Part shown: positions 11,088-12,477 of the stretch, piece by piece
How the letters are laid out: every line of letters starts with the position of its first letter
How positions within the stretch are numbered: position 1 is the first letter of the stretch
Origin: Candidatus Poribacteria bacterium
GTDB taxonomy: Bacteria; Poribacteria; WGA-4E; UBA9662
Length of the DNA: 12,477 nt
NCBI GenBank assembly: GCA_002729015.1
Contig: PBVO01000007.1
Coordinates: 2,447-14,923 of the forward strand
Direction of reading: 5' to 3'
Position numbers and translations under genes: made by a program
Notes under the pieces: generated by a model
Told to the model about the DNA's origin: nothing
What the model saw: only the letters and a program-made list of their open reading frames with translations
The model's database searches: none

Positions 11088-11106
11088 TATTGGGAAGGAT
11101 AAGAGG

Positions 11107-11187
11107 ATGGTGCAGCAACGCTTTATGTCAAATTCCACAATTTTTGGGAAATTAGATTATATACCTATTAGTGGGATAAGTCAATGA
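11107..11187 (+). CDS. Micro-protein coupled to the next gene, 26 residues
   Basis: An ATG frame starting M-V-Q-Q-R-F-M and ending G-I-S-Q, with AAGG about eight bases upstream. Its TGA overlaps the ATG of the next gene (ATGA at 11184-11187), the same coupling used elsewhere in this cluster. It may be a genuine small protein or only a leader that couples translation. No function can be given. Confidence 0.4.
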   Translation: MVQQRFMSNSTIFGKLDYIPISGISQ

Positions 11188-11597
11188 ATATTAGACTTTT
11201 TTTATCTGCATATCGGGCTATCCATAATACGAGGACGCAGTACACCCAAGAGGCAGAAGAGTTTGACAGAGAAAATAAAATTGATTGTCCTATTAGTAGG
11301 AGTATGAATAGGAGTGTTGCTTTGTTTAAAATAGTGGCACTTGGTGTCTTGATGGGTGATTTTGATTTTTTGGATGAATTTATAGGAAACAAATGGGTTG
11401 CTGGAGCGGCGGTAATTACCATAGGGGTTCCATTAATGTTTTTTATTGGGTTGATGTCCGAATCTGAGAAAGAGGTTAACAGGGGAAGAAGTCTGGTAGA
11501 ATCTGATAAGGAGTTTAGGGTACAGTGTATTAGGTATACCAAAATCAGGAGAAGGAAAAGGAAGGAAAGTAAATATTTACATGATTTGGGTTTTTGA
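11184..11597 (+). CDS. Two-pass membrane protein of unknown function, 137 residues
   Basis: The N-terminal 43 residues are soluble and charged. Two hydrophobic segments follow: about 44-58 (SVALFKIVALGVLMG) and about 70-91 (KWVAGAAVITIGVPLMFFIG…). They are joined by an acidic hairpin (DFDFLDEF), and a strongly basic tail (IRRRKRKESK) follows. The charge pattern suggests both ends lie in the cytoplasm. Phage holins can look like this, but length and topology alone are not proof. There is no strong ribosome site; translation probably depends on the ATGA overlap with the micro-gene upstream. A clear terminator follows 90 bases downstream. Confidence 0.7.
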   Translation: MNIRLFLSAYRAIHNTRTQYTQEAEEFDRENKIDCPISRSMNRSVALFKIVALGVLMGDFDFLDEFIGNKWVAGAAVITIGVPLMFFIGLMSESEKEVNRGRSLVESDKEFRVQCIRYTKIRRRKRKESKYLHDLGF

Positions 11598-11686
11598 CTG
11601 GAAAATGTAAGGTTGAGTGGTTAAAATTATGACTCAAACTAAATTATCAAATAAAACTGATTATTTAATTTGCTTGATTTTGACTT

Positions 11687-11720
11687 CCCCTTGTCAGGTT
11701 GTCTGGCAGGGGGTTTTTTT
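11687..11720 (+). terminator. Strong intrinsic terminator
   Basis: CCCC-t-TGTCAG (11687-11697) pairs with CTGGCAGGGG (11703-11712) across a five-base loop with one bulge and one G-U pair, followed by seven T's (11714-11720). It ends the regulator and membrane-protein transcription unit. Confidence 0.9.
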
Positions 11721-11745
11721 GTTGTAAAAATATTAACTATATGTT

Positions 11746-11783
11746 AAAAAAAAAGAGACGACCTCTGGCGGGAAATCGTCTCT
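11746..11783 (-). terminator. Terminator-like hairpin oriented leftward
   Basis: AGAGACGA (11754-11761) and TCGTCTCT (11776-11783) pair perfectly. On the minus strand the stem is followed by nine T's, so it would terminate a leftward transcript, although no minus-strand gene is seen to its right within the window. Confidence 0.6.
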
Positions 11784-11847
11784 AGGTTTTAGCTTAAGTA
11801 AGAATGTCTGACGATGTTCTCGGCTAAATAAAACATCATAAGAGCTA

Positions 11848-11864
11848 TTATAATATCATAATAT
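11848..11864. promoter_or_regulatory. AT-rich promoter element before gene 11863-12270
   Basis: TTATAATATCATAATAT, identical to 8380-8396. TATAAT (11849-11854) ends eight bases before the ATG and no ribosome site exists, so the gene is probably leaderless. The core ATTATAAT is self-complementary and could also serve the minus strand. Confidence 0.5.
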
Positions 11865-12270
11865 GTCTGAAGGTTCAAATAAAAAAAGTACCCCAGCTTT
11901 GAGTAAAGATGTTTACGAAGGAAAGTCTGACCACGAAGTTGTTTTGATGCTTGAGGAGCAGACTGTTTCTCAAGAAAAGGCTATACGTGATTTGAGGGAA
12001 AGCCTTGACAGAACCGAGCGTGAGAATGCTAATTTGCTTAAATTGCAAGGGCAGGTTGCTGTTGTCAGACTTGTTTTCGTTGGGGTCTTAGTTTTAATTG
12101 GTTGCATGGTTGGAATGTCCGTCATTTCATGGTGGAGCCCTAAGGGTACAACTGGAATTGAAAAAGAGCTGGCTTTTTTTGAGCGTTTGCTTCTGGTTTT
12201 GTTAGGTATTTTGAGCAGTGCTGTTGTGGCTTTGTATGACAGTCGTGGCAATGGAAATGGAGGGGGATGA
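11863..12270 (+). CDS. Coiled-coil, two-pass membrane protein, 135 residues
   Basis: No family is recognised. The N-terminal 23 residues are polar; residues about 24-62 form a likely coiled coil (LRESLDRTERENANLLKLQG). Two membrane helices follow at about 67-90 (AVVRLVFVGVLVLIGCMVGM…) and 107-124 (ERLLLVLLGILSSAVVAL), with a Trp-rich linker (SWWSPKG) and a short Gly/Asn tail. A coiled coil before paired helices fits a membrane-anchored scaffold or a holin-like protein; neither is proved. No ribosome site precedes the ATG, and a -10 element lies directly upstream, suggesting a leaderless message. Confidence 0.75.
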   Translation: MSEGSNKKSTPALSKDVYEGKSDHEVVLMLEEQTVSQEKAIRDLRESLDRTERENANLLKLQGQVAVVRLVFVGVLVLIGCMVGMSVISWWSPKGTTGIEKELAFFERLLLVLLGILSSAVVALYDSRGNGNGGG

Positions 12271-12308
12271 AGGCATTCAAGTGATGATGATGACTAAAGG
12301 GGCTTTTG

Positions 12309-12477
12309 ATGAGTTGGAAAACTATCTTTCAGGGAAACCGTCCAGACCAAGCTCAAAATTTAAGAGACATGGTTTCGGAGGAGAGGCTTAATCCTTCTGA
12401 TACTGTTTTGCCTAATAGGATTGGTAAGTTAATAGAAGAGGTTAGAAGAGAGATGACAAAAAAGTACAAACTAAAGA
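12309..12477 (+). CDS. Unknown protein, 5' part only (runs off the right edge)
   Basis: Open from an ATG at 12309 to the end of the window (56 codons), with AAAGGGG about seven bases upstream. The visible product begins M-S-W-K-T-I-F-Q-G-N and contains a charged helix (GKLIEEVRREMTKKYKLK). Another frame starting at 12257 (44 codons, ending 12391) overlaps it, so the assignment is not certain; this frame is preferred because it stays open to the window end and has the better-placed ribosome site. Confidence 0.55.
   Translation, partial: MSWKTIFQGNRPDQAQNLRDMVSEERLNPSDTVLPNRIGKLIEEVRREMTKKYKLK

Noticed and set aside
11631..11729. 32-codon frame after the membrane-protein gene
   Set aside because: It runs through the strong intrinsic terminator and has no ribosome site.
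12257..12391. 44-codon frame near the right edge
   Set aside because: It overlaps the frame starting at 12309, which has a better ribosome site and stays open to the edge; cannot be fully excluded.

Overview
The window looks like part of a bacterial virus genome or a phage-like plasmid. Genes are short, tightly packed and mostly unrecognised, bacterial Shine-Dalgarno sites (AAGGAG/GAGG types) are common, and the few recognisable products are typical of phages: a flavin-dependent thymidylate synthase (ThyX), a DUF1599-type nucleotide-modification-associated protein, an AP2-like DNA-binding protein, a PD-(D/E)XK-like nuclease, small zinc ribbons and tiny membrane proteins. No ribosomal RNA, complete tRNA, integrase, terminase or capsid gene is visible, so the host and virus group cannot be named from this window.

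Left part (1-4266): all genes run on the minus strand. They are small proteins without assigned function (414-647, 757-1008, 2451-2693, 2739-3044, 3071-3316), one 289-residue protein (3397-4266) and the start of a gene that leaves the left edge (1-23). The spacers hold at least ten copies of a palindrome, TCTCCCTATTAGGGAGA or close variants. Two further copies lie inside genes, both read in the same frame. A gene-free stretch of about 1.4 kb (1009-2450) is packed with hairpins, and its first part looks like a plus-strand non-coding RNA ending in a multi-stem structure plus eight T's.

Divergent centre (4267-5122): another gene-free, hairpin-rich stretch separates the minus-strand cluster from the plus-strand cluster. 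It carries a plausible minus-strand promoter (4878-4907), a tRNA-Leu-like D-arm remnant (about 4982-5009) and an extended -10 promoter (5107-5114) just before the first plus-strand gene.

Right part (5123-12477): nearly all genes run on the plus strand and the coding strand is strikingly poor in C (Ile mostly ATA, Leu TTA/TTG, Arg AGG, Ala/Thr/Pro/Ser often ending in G). The first block has a methyltransferase, an AP2-like protein and a PD-(D/E)XK-like protein joined by two ATGA overlaps, followed by small proteins, two of them tiny membrane proteins. Next come a minus-strand DUF1599-like gene and divergent thyX, then two small zinc-ribbon genes. A structured RNA candidate (9484-9696) and an inverted-repeat promoter region (9732-9818) precede a pair of tandem paralogues with a helix-turn-helix plus zinc-ribbon layout (9851-10489, 10476-11087), which look like regulators. 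Membrane proteins, a strong terminator and a partial gene finish the window.
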